From a virus, in the IMG/VR virus record IMGVR_UViG_3300020455_000038, positions 1 through 38,034 of that record: a DNA stretch of 38,034 nt; one strand, given 5' to 3'. This document shows positions 21,305-29,507 of the stretch, one piece after another. A program made the position numbers and the translations under genes. Under the pieces are notes generated by a model. That model made no database searches and was not told where the DNA came from. It worked only from the letters and a program-made list of their open reading frames with translations. Position 1 is the first letter of the stretch; each line of letters starts with the position of its first letter.

Positions 21305-23160
21305 TGATTGAAAAATACGCCAAAGAAATAGCAATTAAAATTCTGGGTGAGCCGAATAAAAAACTGTCTCGCCCAGATGAATTGCGCTATGGGTCTTTTG
21401 GATCTTTATCCATAGACACAAAAAAAGGCGTGGTATTCGACCATGAAGAAAATATAGGCTATGGCCTTGTCGATCTTATTAAGAAACATGGCCATGATCC
21501 TAAAACTTTTTTAGATGATATGGGCATTAATGATAAAAAGCCGGAAATCTCTAAATCTTATGAGTATTACAATGCGGATGGCGAACTAGTCTATGATGTT
21601 GTCCGCCTAGAGCCGAAATCCTTCCGCCAGAGGCGCAAAACGCCGGCCGGAATGGTATACGGCCTAAAAGGTATTACGCCCCTTCCCTACAACTTAAAAT
21701 CGCTCCTATTGGATATCGACATGGTCTTTATATGTGAAGGTGAAAAAGATTGTGATCGATTAAAAGAAATGGGATTAGTTGCAAGCTGCAATAGCGGTGG
21801 TGCCGGTAATTGGCAAAGCTGCATTAATAAATATTTTGAAGGCAAAGAAATAATTATTTTGCCAGATAATGATGAACCAGGAGAAAAACACGCCAAGCTA
21901 GTTTCTGAACAATTGCAAGGCATAGCTGCGTCTATTAAGATTTTAAATTTACCGGTAAAAGAAAAAGGTGATGTTTCAGACTGGATTAATGCCGGTGGTA
22001 CATCTGGTGAATTAATTAAGTTAGCAAAAGACGCAGAAACAAATGAACCAACGCAGCCATTTCAATCATTTAAATCTATAGATCCATTTTCTTTACCAAC
22101 TAGGGATTTTATATACGGCAAATGGATACGTAAATTTTGCAGCCTTACCATTGGCCAGGGCGGACTAGGTAAAAGTACACTTGTTCAAACAGAGGCTATT
22201 GCAATTGCTACCGGTAGAAATATTTTGGGAATCCAACCAAAATCTAGAGCAAAAGTTTGCTATCTAAATGCTGAAGATCCATTGGAAGAAACATTAAGAA
22301 AATGTCTAGCTATATGCCAGGCATTTGATATTCCGCAGAAAGAATTAGAAGGTTATTTATTTTTATCATCTGGAAGAGATGAAGACCTTACATTAGCAGC
22401 CGGTATAAATGGAGAGATCCAAGAGGCAAATTTTCAAAGAATTCAAAGGTTTTGTGCAGATAATGAAATTGACGTATTAATATTAGATCCGCTAGTAAAT
22501 TTAATAGATAATGCCCCAGAAACGAATGAGGTTTTAGCCGGCGTTATCAAAAGGTTATCAAGATTAGCTGATGAAGGTAAAGGGATGTCAGTAGAAATTG
22601 TGCATCATACACGCAAAACAAACAACCAGGACGTCACTATTGAGAGTTCTAGAGGTGGTAGTAGCCTCGTAAATGGAGTCCGCTATGGAAGGTTCCTTGT
22701 GCCAATGGACGCTGATACCGGTGTTAAAAGTGGCGTAGATAATCATTTAAATTTTTTTCGCGTTGAAGATGGAAAGAATAATCTGACTCCACCAGATAAA
22801 GCTAGATGGTTTGAGAAATCTGCGGAGCAATTAGCTAATAGTGATTTTGTTGCCGTTGTTAAACCTTGGAAATATCCGGATGCTTTCGATGGAATTACAA
22901 AAGAAATGGCGCGTAAAGTACAGATACTATTAGACCAGGCAGATCCACCCAAGAGAGAGAATATAAGAGCCGGAGAATGGGGCGGAAAGATAGTCGCTAG
23001 TGTTTGTGACCTGGACGTAAATAATAAGAGCCACAAGTCAAAAATTTCTACTATTATTAAAACCTGGATAGATACAGATGTTTTACAGATTGTAGAAGAA
23101 TATGACTCAACCCATTCAAGAAATGTAAAATGTCTAAGATCTGGGTCTAATAACTTATGA
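21304..23160 (+). CDS. TOPRIM-RepA type primase/helicase
   Basis: The product is 618 residues. The TOPRIM part is about residues 139-215: VFICEGEKDCDRLKEMGL with the Glu, and IIILPDNDEPGEKHA with the DxDxPG-like acidic pair. The RepA/DnaB-like ATPase follows from about 265: LTIGQGGLGKSTLVQTEA is Walker A, IDVLILDPLVNLIDN is Walker B, and VEIVHHTRKTNNQD and SSRGGSSLVNGVRYGRFLV are further motifs. An N-terminal zinc ribbon is missing, so primer synthesis is uncertain. It would open DNA at the fork. No phage DNA polymerase is encoded, so the host replisome must be used. The start overlaps the SSB-like stop by one base. Confidence 0.85.
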   Translation: MIEKYAKEIAIKILGEPNKKLSRPDELRYGSFGSLSIDTKKGVVFDHEENIGYGLVDLIKKHGHDPKTFLDDMGINDKKPEISKSYEYYNADGELVYDVVRLEPKSFRQRRKTPAGMVYGLKGITPLPYNLKSLLLDIDMVFICEGEKDCDRLKEMGLVASCNSGGAGNWQSCINKYFEGKEIIILPDNDEPGEKHAKLVSEQLQGIAASIKILNLPVKEKGDVSDWINAGGTSGELIKLAKDAETNEPTQPFQSFKSIDPFSLPTRDFIYGKWIRKFCSLTIGQGGLGKSTLVQTEAIAIATGRNILGIQPKSRAKVCYLNAEDPLEETLRKCLAICQAFDIPQKELEGYLFLSSGRDEDLTLAAGINGEIQEANFQRIQRFCADNEIDVLILDPLVNLIDNAPETNEVLAGVIKRLSRLADEGKGMSVEIVHHTRKTNNQDVTIESSRGGSSLVNGVRYGRFLVPMDADTGVKSGVDNHLNFFRVEDGKNNLTPPDKARWFEKSAEQLANSDFVAVVKPWKYPDAFDGITKEMARKVQILLDQADPPKRENIRAGEWGGKIVASVCDLDVNNKSHKSKISTIIKTWIDTDVLQIVEEYDSTHSRNVKCLRSGSNNL

Positions 23161-23360
23161 ATAAAAAAATAGCTGAAGAATTCGCATTAAAACCTATTAC
23201 TCCATCAAAATCATATTTTACAATAAATCGATGGACTAGGAAAAGTTTCTTGGAATGGAAAAAGAATGAAAATCGTAAGGCCAAATCCAGTCGCAAGAGC
23301 CATGCTGAAAAATCGACAGTTCAAGCAGCAAACAATTCCCAACAAGAAGAAAATAACTAA
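23157..23360 (+). CDS. Hypothetical 67-residue basic protein
   Basis: The product begins NKKIAEEFALKPITPSKSYF and has TRKSFLEWKKNENRKAKSSR, then a Gln/Asn/Glu-rich end. The helical, highly basic middle suggests nucleic-acid binding. Its ATG overlaps the primase/helicase stop in an ATGA junction, so it is likely translated with it. No family is recognised. It is followed by a hairpin at 23391-23431. Confidence 0.6.
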   Translation: MNKKIAEEFALKPITPSKSYFTINRWTRKSFLEWKKNENRKAKSSRKSHAEKSTVQAANNSQQEENN

Positions 23361-23390
23361 AAGATTTACCAATAAGCAATTGATAAAAAA

Positions 23391-23431
23391 GGCGCAACCT
23401 ACATGAAAAAGGTAAAAGAATAGGCTGCGCC
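23391..23431 (+). terminator. Eleven-base hairpin after the rightward operon
   Basis: GGCGCAACCTA (23391-23401) pairs with TAGGCTGCGCC (23421-23431) at ten of eleven positions, with a 19-base loop. It lies 30 bases beyond the stop at 23360. No U-run follows directly, so it may be a processing element rather than a simple terminator. A second short stem with TTTTT (23451-23466) lies just downstream but overlaps a possible small gene. Confidence 0.4.
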
Positions 23432-23447
23432 AGGGAGAAAAAGGTAA

Positions 23448-23579
23448 ATGGAGGATACCTCTTTTTGTTATTGCAAACGGCCACAGACAAGGCCGGTTAG
23501 CGGAAAGTGGCAAAAAATGTATATACAAGAATTACCACTCGTTAGACCCATTAATGAATTAAATAATCACAGTAAGTGA
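23448..23579 (+). CDS. Possible 43-residue protein with CxC motif
   Basis: A GGGAG site at 23433-23437 lies about ten bases before ATG 23448. The frame encodes MEDTSFCYCKRPQTRPVSGK followed by WQKMYIQELPLVRPINELNN and HSK. The Cys-Tyr-Cys and the basic, proline-containing middle look like a real small DNA- or protein-binding peptide rather than random codons. It is the last frame of the rightward run and faces the convergent genes. It overlaps a possible stem-loop, so the same DNA may instead be a terminator region. The evidence is moderate. Confidence 0.4.
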   Translation: MEDTSFCYCKRPQTRPVSGKWQKMYIQELPLVRPINELNNHSK

Positions 23580-23595
23580 CCAACAATCCGCAAAC

Positions 23596-23668
23596 AAGAT
23601 AAGTTTAATAAGTTATTTAAAAAATAATAGGTGAATGTAAGTAAGCTATTAGGTATCCAACTTATCTT
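23596..23668. terminator. Ten-base inverted repeat at the convergent end
   Basis: AAGATAAGTT (23596-23605) and AACTTATCTT (23659-23668) are perfect inverse copies 53 bases apart. Inside them TAATAG and CTATTA form a second pair. The right arm lies within the last codons of the minus-strand gene ending at 23649. The place where the two transcription directions meet suggests a two-way terminator, but the loop is large. Confidence 0.35.
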
Positions 23669-23855
23669 CAGAACCAGGCAATATCTGACAAAATGGTCTT
23701 GCCTGGAAAACTCTTGGGTCATTTAAAGCAATTCTAGCCTTTGTATTAGTCCATTCAAAACAAGCCTCTTTTGTATTTAAAGTTTGTTCACCAGTAATGA
23801 CTATACAACTCTGGGCATAGGGCGCGCTGCACAATAATATGATAGGTAGCCACAT
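23649..23855 (-). CDS. 68-residue secreted protein with signal peptide
   Basis: MWLPIILLCSAPYAQSCIVI is a short signal peptide with a likely cleavage after AQS. The mature part is about 52 residues with three cysteines (Cys17, Cys32, Cys56) and contains TGEQTLNTKEACFEW and ARPFCQILPGSEDKL. It would be exported to the periplasm. Its ATG overlaps the stop of the 678-residue ejection-like gene (TAATG), so it is the last gene of the late operon. Superinfection exclusion or a lysis role are possible; neither is shown. No lipobox of normal form is present. Confidence 0.6.
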   Translation of the reverse strand: MWLPIILLCSAPYAQSCIVITGEQTLNTKEACFEWTNTKARIALNDPRVFQARPFCQILPGSEDKLDT

Positions 23856-25891
23856 TATTGCGCGCCTTGTTCTGGATTCATTATACCAGTTACACCGGCG
23901 GACGTTGCTCCTACATTACCGCGAACCATATATTTAGCTATGGTATCTATTTCTCTGCCATCGACCATATTATTAAATTTTCCATCCATTAATCTCTGTG
24001 CGACCTCTGGCCTTCGTTCAGTTAAGAATTTTGCTATTAATTCAAACTGACTATCAGACATTCCATATTTACGCCCAAAGAGTGCTTTAATGCTTTTAGC
24101 TACTATATCAATCCCTAGACCGGTAGCATCACCATATTGCATCCTTTGCGCGCCACCCCTCATTTCATCTACGGCTGAATTTAAAGCACCAACATTGCCA
24201 GTATCTTTAGCCGTAATACTGTTAGACAATAATCGATCATTTGCAGCGATTGCGCCTTCACTCTCTTTAAGTCTTTTTAATAATTGGTTTAACTTACCTT
24301 CTGGATATAAAGTTTCTAATAATTTGTACTCTTTAGTAGATGGGTCATTTAATTTTTTAATAAATGATTTTCTAGTAGCACCGGCTAATTTTTTATTTAG
24401 TTCATTTTGCAATCCAAATTGGTAATATTTCTTTACTAAATTTACAGAGTTTTCATCATATTTAGACGCATTCTTAATAGCTTGCATATATTCATCAATA
24501 AATTTATCAAAGTTTTGTTTACCAAAAATATTTTTAGTACTATCAAAACCTTCTTTGGCTAGGTTTGTAATATATGCTGAATCTCTCGCTACTTTTAAAT
24601 CTGGTGATTGAGTATTAATTTCGCCTTTAAGGTCTGTTTCTAAATCCTTAAAACCACTTTGAATTTCAGTCCTCTTTTTTCCCAAAGCCGGCTCTGCCTC
24701 ATCACTTAAAACTTTTCTAATTGTTTCAGCCTCTTTAAGTGTAGGCGTTCTGGTATATGTTATATCACCATTCTTAGATATTTGTATTAGAGGTGTTTTA
24801 TTTTTAGTCGCAAGTTTAACGGCCTCATTAAGGTTATTAGCTAATCTATTAACTAAATCTACTGACATTGTCATGCTAGCCTTAACGCCTTCACCGGCTA
24901 ATGGATTACCTTCGTATGCTTTTTCGTATGTTTTATTTAGGTAATTAGTAATGTCATTATTTAGTAACCTAACTGTGGATTCCATATTTTCTGGAATAAC
25001 AGTTCCAGTAGGCGTTGTACCTAAAGCATCATTTGCTTTAAACGCATCATAGTTTGGCATACTAGCTAAGTCACCTTTTGTCTGTGCGTCTAAATTAGAA
25101 GTAGTTTGACCAACTCTTGCAGTAGTTGATTTTGTTAATACATCTCTAGCACCTGGTGAACGTATAGCAATCATTGCTGCTAGGTCACGCATTGCATCAG
25201 ACATTTCTATAATTGGTATTTTATTTTGCACAACATCCATTAAAAATTGGTCTGGAGTTTTATTGGCTTTCGCTGCGTAATACTCTATTTCTTTAATTGC
25301 CTTTTCACCTAATTTATCTAGGTCATTTCTATTAAACCATTTTCTAAGTCTGCCCAGATAACTTATTCCTTTACCAATTACTGCCCCACCGGCTGAACCA
25401 CCTAGACCCAGGATAGCACCTAGTTGCGCGCCAAATTTTCCGCCTTCTGTTCTTTGCCCAGGTTCAGATCTTCCGGCTCCTTCAATAAAACCAAGGCCGG
25501 CACCTTCTCCAGATAGAGTAGCTGCACCAGTTAGCCATCTAAAAAATGCCGGTGCGGATTTTACTGTACCCATAACTGTTTTATATAAAGCAGTACCTGG
25601 AATCATAACCGCCGGATTAGTCATAGTTCCGGCTGCTTGACCGCCCATATATTCAACTGGGAATCTGTCTTTAAGATCTTGATGTTTTTTTTCTAGATTG
25701 CCTAATTCTTCTCTATATTCTGGAGAGTCAAAACTACCGGCTTTAATTCTTGCTTGTAATTCTTGTGGCCAACCTAATCCCCATCCATCAACGTATCCCA
25801 TAATAGACGCGTCTAAACCAGTATTATTTGCATAGACGTCAATCAAACTTTCTACGTTTTTTAAATCTAAGTTAACATTCATTTTGCTCAT
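23855..25891 (-). CDS. Large internal virion / DNA ejection protein
   Basis: The product is 678 residues. The N-terminal 60 residues are soluble (YVDGWGLGWPQELQARI). Residues about 85-185 are glycine- and alanine-rich with hydrophobic stretches (GQAAGTMTNPAVMIPGTALY, GAGLGFIEGAG, GAILGLGGSAGGAVIGKGIS), as in ejection proteins that cross the envelope. The rest is a long helical, charged region ending in a glycine-rich tail. The position after the lysozyme-like and ejection genes fits a set of three internal proteins as in T7 or P22. No enzyme motif is seen. It ends by overlapping the small secreted protein gene. Confidence 0.7.
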   Translation of the reverse strand: MSKMNVNLDLKNVESLIDVYANNTGLDASIMGYVDGWGLGWPQELQARIKAGSFDSPEYREELGNLEKKHQDLKDRFPVEYMGGQAAGTMTNPAVMIPGTALYKTVMGTVKSAPAFFRWLTGAATLSGEGAGLGFIEGAGRSEPGQRTEGGKFGAQLGAILGLGGSAGGAVIGKGISYLGRLRKWFNRNDLDKLGEKAIKEIEYYAAKANKTPDQFLMDVVQNKIPIIEMSDAMRDLAAMIAIRSPGARDVLTKSTTARVGQTTSNLDAQTKGDLASMPNYDAFKANDALGTTPTGTVIPENMESTVRLLNNDITNYLNKTYEKAYEGNPLAGEGVKASMTMSVDLVNRLANNLNEAVKLATKNKTPLIQISKNGDITYTRTPTLKEAETIRKVLSDEAEPALGKKRTEIQSGFKDLETDLKGEINTQSPDLKVARDSAYITNLAKEGFDSTKNIFGKQNFDKFIDEYMQAIKNASKYDENSVNLVKKYYQFGLQNELNKKLAGATRKSFIKKLNDPSTKEYKLLETLYPEGKLNQLLKRLKESEGAIAANDRLLSNSITAKDTGNVGALNSAVDEMRGGAQRMQYGDATGLGIDIVAKSIKALFGRKYGMSDSQFELIAKFLTERRPEVAQRLMDGKFNNMVDGREIDTIAKYMVRGNVGATSAGVTGIMNPEQGAQ

Positions 25892-25902
25892 GGTGGTGCC
25901 TA

Positions 25903-27525
25903 TTATTGTTGTATTATAAATTTATCGAATTCATCCTTATTGCCGGCTTGTAATTCTTGTTTGTAAAGTTGTGACATAATATCGAATTTTGCAGCATCAT
26001 CTAATGTTCGCCATGTTGGCAAAATAGAAGATTCAGAGTCTTCTAGCCATTGTTCAAATTTATCATAATCTAATTGATCTGATGTAAATGGCACATCTAG
26101 TTTTACATCCTTAGTCTGGTTTATATCATTACCAAAATCTTTAGTAATTTTAGTTAAGTCAGTATATTGCTCTTCATTTAATCCATAACGTCTAACAAAA
26201 TTTTCAGCATTTAAATTGTATGCCTCTGCCTTTTTTAAGTAATGATCATAAGTAGCCTCATAACCTATTTTAGATTCATCATAGGTTTGCTTTGCAGAAT
26301 TAACTATGCCGGCTCTTTGTTCTGCGGTTAGATTCACCTCGCCAACTAACAACGCATTATATAAACTTGCAATTCTTGTTGGGATGTTACCAATGTTTTG
26401 AGCCATAGCAAGTTCCCCTTTATTAACAGTACTTGTTGGATCTAGCATTTTCATAAAAGTATAAACTATAGCAACATCACCGCCTTGGCTTGGTTTTCTA
26501 GCATTACCTAAAATTGTTCTTAATGCGTCTGCCCTACCATAAAACTTTTTAACTGTGTCATGCTTATCAAATTCACCGGCTAGTTTTATCTCTGTATTCA
26601 TTACTAGCTTTCTTTCATCATTCATCATTTTCACAATGTCTGAATATTCTGCCCCACCGGCAGCAGCGGTAGCTAACATATTTTTTAAAGAACTATCCGG
26701 AAGACCATTAACCATTTGCATCATAGCATTCTTCTGTACTTGCAATAATCGCTTTTCTTCTCTAGCTTTTTTACTTTCCATGAGAGATAAAGACAAACTC
26801 TGATCTGGCTTATAGCGCATACTATTTGCCCATAGACGCAAATCATCAGAAAAGTTTGGGTCACCCATCATATCTCTGATTTTACCTATAAAGTTTTTTG
26901 ACTCTGGTTTTTTTCCATTAACTGTAACTTGATCTAATCTAGTGTCTCCGCCTTCACCGGTATAATAACCATAAATATCCATTGCCAAATTCATACGATC
27001 TTTTGTAGATCTTCCAAATTGATTATATCCTTTACTTGGGTCACTTGGATCTACAAGCCAACCGCCAGATCTTTCAAATCTTTTATCAAATAATCTAGCC
27101 ACAGATTCTGGGTTTTTACCGGCCATTATTTCTTCAAAATATCTGGCAGCAATTGCGTCTTTGTATGGACTACTTGGATTTCCTTGCTCAAAGATAAATT
27201 TTAATTGCTGATCTACTAAACCCATTTCTGGATTAGCTGATTGAAACTTTCTAAAGTTATCTAACCGATCATTTCTTAACTGCAACAAGCCAAAAGCATT
27301 TTCATCTTGATTTATAATGTCTGGGTCAAAACTACTTTCAATACCAATATTCCCCATAATACCGGCGGTCTGTATTGGACTATTAGTTAAAGAATTTAGA
27401 CTCTGCCAAATTTGATCAGTTATTTCATTTGGCGTAAAGGATCTATAAGGTTGATATACCAATTCGTTACTCCATGCATTTGTAGTTAAGAATAATAATA
27501 TGAGCCATATTTTTAAAAGTTTCAT
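25903..27525 (-). CDS. Tail-lysozyme-like virion protein with signal peptide
   Basis: The product is 540 residues. It begins MKLLKIWLILLFLTTNAWS, a clear signal peptide. Residues about 45-150 contain SPIQTAGIMGNIGIESSFDP, NAFGLLQLRNDRLDNFRKF and VARLFDKRFERSGGW, the pattern of phage tail lysozymes with the catalytic Glu in GIESSF. The remainder is helical (FVRRYGLNEEQYTDLTKITK). It would open peptidoglycan during DNA entry. A Sec signal on a virion protein is unusual and suggests either periplasmic delivery late in infection or a second use at lysis. The start lies close to the preceding stop. Confidence 0.75.
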   Translation of the reverse strand: MKLLKIWLILLFLTTNAWSNELVYQPYRSFTPNEITDQIWQSLNSLTNSPIQTAGIMGNIGIESSFDPDIINQDENAFGLLQLRNDRLDNFRKFQSANPEMGLVDQQLKFIFEQGNPSSPYKDAIAARYFEEIMAGKNPESVARLFDKRFERSGGWLVDPSDPSKGYNQFGRSTKDRMNLAMDIYGYYTGEGGDTRLDQVTVNGKKPESKNFIGKIRDMMGDPNFSDDLRLWANSMRYKPDQSLSLSLMESKKAREEKRLLQVQKNAMMQMVNGLPDSSLKNMLATAAAGGAEYSDIVKMMNDERKLVMNTEIKLAGEFDKHDTVKKFYGRADALRTILGNARKPSQGGDVAIVYTFMKMLDPTSTVNKGELAMAQNIGNIPTRIASLYNALLVGEVNLTAEQRAGIVNSAKQTYDESKIGYEATYDHYLKKAEAYNLNAENFVRRYGLNEEQYTDLTKITKDFGNDINQTKDVKLDVPFTSDQLDYDKFEQWLEDSESSILPTWRTLDDAAKFDIMSQLYKQELQAGNKDEFDKFIIQQ

Positions 27526-27528
27526 TCA

Positions 27529-28248
27529 TCACGCCGGTGTCCCAGGAAACATGAAAGGTAATACAGAATACTCACCACTAAAAAATGGACTGGCTAAGTA
27601 ATCAAATATTCCATGATTTCTGGTTGCAGTCGTTGTTGTAGCTTGTGGCATTCCGCTCACAACTTGTGAAAGAAAACCTAAATTTGCTGCCGGCTGATTA
27701 ATGTAATTCATAAATTGTTGCTTGCCGGCATCAATTAGTTTCTGGTTCATTCCTTGCTCTATCATCCCACGCTGATATGCTTTGTCATCCGCAGCCGTTC
27801 CTAATCCATAGGCTGACATACCTAAATTAGCTAGACTGCCGGCACCGGCCATATTTGCCTGGTTAGCAGCTAAGTTTGCGTTGTTCATTGTGTTAAACTG
27901 ATTGACGGCTGCATTGTATCCCTGGTTGTTTAAATTAGCGGACATATCGCCTACCGCTCTCATATACTTTTCATTAGTAAGAGCGTCATTTACCCCATGT
28001 CTACTACCACCATAGGCTGATGCATTTGTGGCAGCTAGCTGACCGGCATTAATAGCATTTTGCCTAGCGTCTGACATAGTAGACATAGTATTGTCTATGA
28101 CGTTCTGCGTGTATGGGTTCATAAAAGGACTAAGGTTAGCCTGGTTAAATTGCATGGGTTGATATGCCATTGCATTCCGATATGTTCCGGCTGCATCTTG
28201 CATTCCTTGAGTCGCAGTTTGATATATATTATTTCCGGCTCCGGCCAT
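27529..28248 (-). CDS. DNA ejection / internal virion-like protein
   Basis: The product is 239 residues, rich in Ala, Asn, Gln and Met. LSPFMNPYTQNVIDNTMSTM and ATNASAYGGSRHGVNDALTN are the recognisable parts; the 'FMNPYTQNVID' and 'GGSRHG' pattern recurs in podovirus internal proteins placed before lysozyme-like genes. A long helical middle (YNAAVNQFNTMNNANLAANQ) follows and the end is hydrophobic. It would leave the capsid with the DNA. The start has AAAGGAG about eight bases upstream. The family role is by pattern and neighbours. Confidence 0.7.
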   Translation of the reverse strand: MAGAGNNIYQTATQGMQDAAGTYRNAMAYQPMQFNQANLSPFMNPYTQNVIDNTMSTMSDARQNAINAGQLAATNASAYGGSRHGVNDALTNEKYMRAVGDMSANLNNQGYNAAVNQFNTMNNANLAANQANMAGAGSLANLGMSAYGLGTAADDKAYQRGMIEQGMNQKLIDAGKQQFMNYINQPAANLGFLSQVVSGMPQATTTTATRNHGIFDYLASPFFSGEYSVLPFMFPGTPA

Positions 28249-28259
28249 ATGAATCTCCT

Positions 28260-28949
28260 TTAATCAGTTGGATGCCAACCGCCTGGCGAATTAAACGCGG
28301 ATGTTGGGTCATTATAATAATCTTTGTCAGCTTGTGTTTGTTCTGGGTAATCGTAACCACCGCTTATCCAGTCAACAAAATCACCTACTGGACTATAAGA
28401 GGTATTTAAGGTTGTCGGATTTTGGTTGCTATTCCCAAATAACATACCCCCATCAAACATATCCGGTGTATTGCCATGATTTGGGAATGGGTCATCCTCT
28501 CTCATTGAGGTTCCCACACCGGCAGTAGCTGCATTCATTACTCCCCCAGTCGATGCAGCACTAGGGATGCTAGCATTTACCGGTTGAGTCTTTAATCCAA
28601 ATGGGTCATTTTGTAGGTCATCTATTTTCTGTATAAGATCTGGATAATTTGTTCTGGCTCTTTCCATTTCAGACACATACATAGGATAGCTGCTATACCC
28701 CATTACCCCATCAAAATTTTGAGCCTCTGGTAATGAACTTGTCATTGGTGTTAATCCTAAAGCAGTTCTGCTAGCATTAAGACCTTGATCACCGGCTATC
28801 ATGCCACCAGTTTTAGCAGCTAGATCTGCCCCCTGGTAAGGCATATAAGGTCTTACACTTTTCCTGGCTAATGTAATTGCGTCTGCAATACCTTTCTCCA
28901 TTTCCGGTGTAAAATTTTGAGTTGTGGTTTCACCACTACCTTTGCCCAT
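28260..28949 (-). CDS. Virion-associated protein upstream of ejection genes
   Basis: The product is 229 residues. The first 35 residues (KGSGETTTQNFTPEMEKGIA, DAITLARKSVRPYMPYQG) resemble the start of virion proteins that precede ejection proteins in similar phages. The rest is low-complexity and polar with many Pro, Gly, Asn and Tyr. The end (DKDYYNDPTSAFNSPGGWHP) looks unstructured. No catalytic motif is found. It may be a minor internal or tail protein. GGAG lies before the ATG. Confidence in coding is high from context; the function is uncertain. Confidence 0.65.
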   Translation of the reverse strand: MGKGSGETTTQNFTPEMEKGIADAITLARKSVRPYMPYQGADLAAKTGGMIAGDQGLNASRTALGLTPMTSSLPEAQNFDGVMGYSSYPMYVSEMERARTNYPDLIQKIDDLQNDPFGLKTQPVNASIPSAASTGGVMNAATAGVGTSMREDDPFPNHGNTPDMFDGGMLFGNSNQNPTTLNTSYSPVGDFVDWISGGYDYPEQTQADKDYYNDPTSAFNSPGGWHPTD

Positions 28950-28950
28950 A

Positions 28951-29301
28951 TTATATCTCCTTCACTATTGTTTGATGTAGTGGCTTAAAGCCTTTAAATA
29001 CTCTTGCCCATCCTCTGCGACCAGAAATGGTAAACCTTGTGCATCCTACCATTTTGCCAAATTCCTCAACGCTATCATGCATATCTTTAAGCGTTTTAAG
29101 ATTGCCACCGCCCAGGAATATATTAAGGCATTTAAGCTGCGGATAACTGATAATCTCTGTAACCAGGCAAGCATCTTCGGCCGGCCATAGTTGTAGCTTT
29201 TTTTGTTTGATCCCTTTGACAACATCAGCATAATTATGTGTACCACCGCTATACTCCAATGCTCCTTCTATCCAATCTTTACATCGTTCTAATTCATTCA
29301 T
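28951..29301 (-). CDS. GNAT-fold internal virion-type protein (T7 gp13-like style)
   Basis: The product is 116 residues. The parts LERCKDWIEGALEYSGGTHN, LQLWPAEDACLVTEIISYPQ, LNIFLGGGNLKTLKDM and GCTRFTISGRRGWARVFKG match a widespread phage family with acetyltransferase-like fold, found among internal virion genes. The place between tail hub and ejection genes agrees. Whether it is an enzyme is not known; the acetyl-CoA loop is not obvious. It overlaps the 69-residue gene by four bases. The family pattern is clear to me; the exact family name is from memory. Confidence 0.65.
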   Translation of the reverse strand: MNELERCKDWIEGALEYSGGTHNYADVVKGIKQKKLQLWPAEDACLVTEIISYPQLKCLNIFLGGGNLKTLKDMHDSVEEFGKMVGCTRFTISGRRGWARVFKGFKPLHQTIVKEI

Positions 29302-29507
29302 ATCGCCGTTGCTGAAAGCACCCCTAAATTTGAAACTGTTAAACTGTACCTGGTACCATTTGGACTACTTAAAATTAGACGTTCAGATCCGGCTACTTCT
29401 AAATCTTGCCTTTTCTTTCTGTTTAATAAATCCGCAGACTCGATCTCTCTATTACGCTCTGTTTCTATTGTGGCGTCATAATCTAATGGTGGCGGTTGTA
29501 AATTCAT
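29298..29507 (-). CDS. Hypothetical 69-residue tail-region protein
   Basis: An N-terminal helical part (LDYDATIETERNREIESADL, LNRKKRQDLEVAG) is followed by SERLILSSPNGTRYSLTVSN, then LGVLSATAI. The second half is a beta motif that recurs in small virion proteins next to the tail hub in related phages. Its ATG follows the hub stop directly. Role unknown; probably a minor tail component. No membrane or signal segment. Confidence 0.65.
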   Translation of the reverse strand: MNLQPPPLDYDATIETERNREIESADLLNRKKRQDLEVAGSERLILSSPNGTRYSLTVSNLGVLSATAI

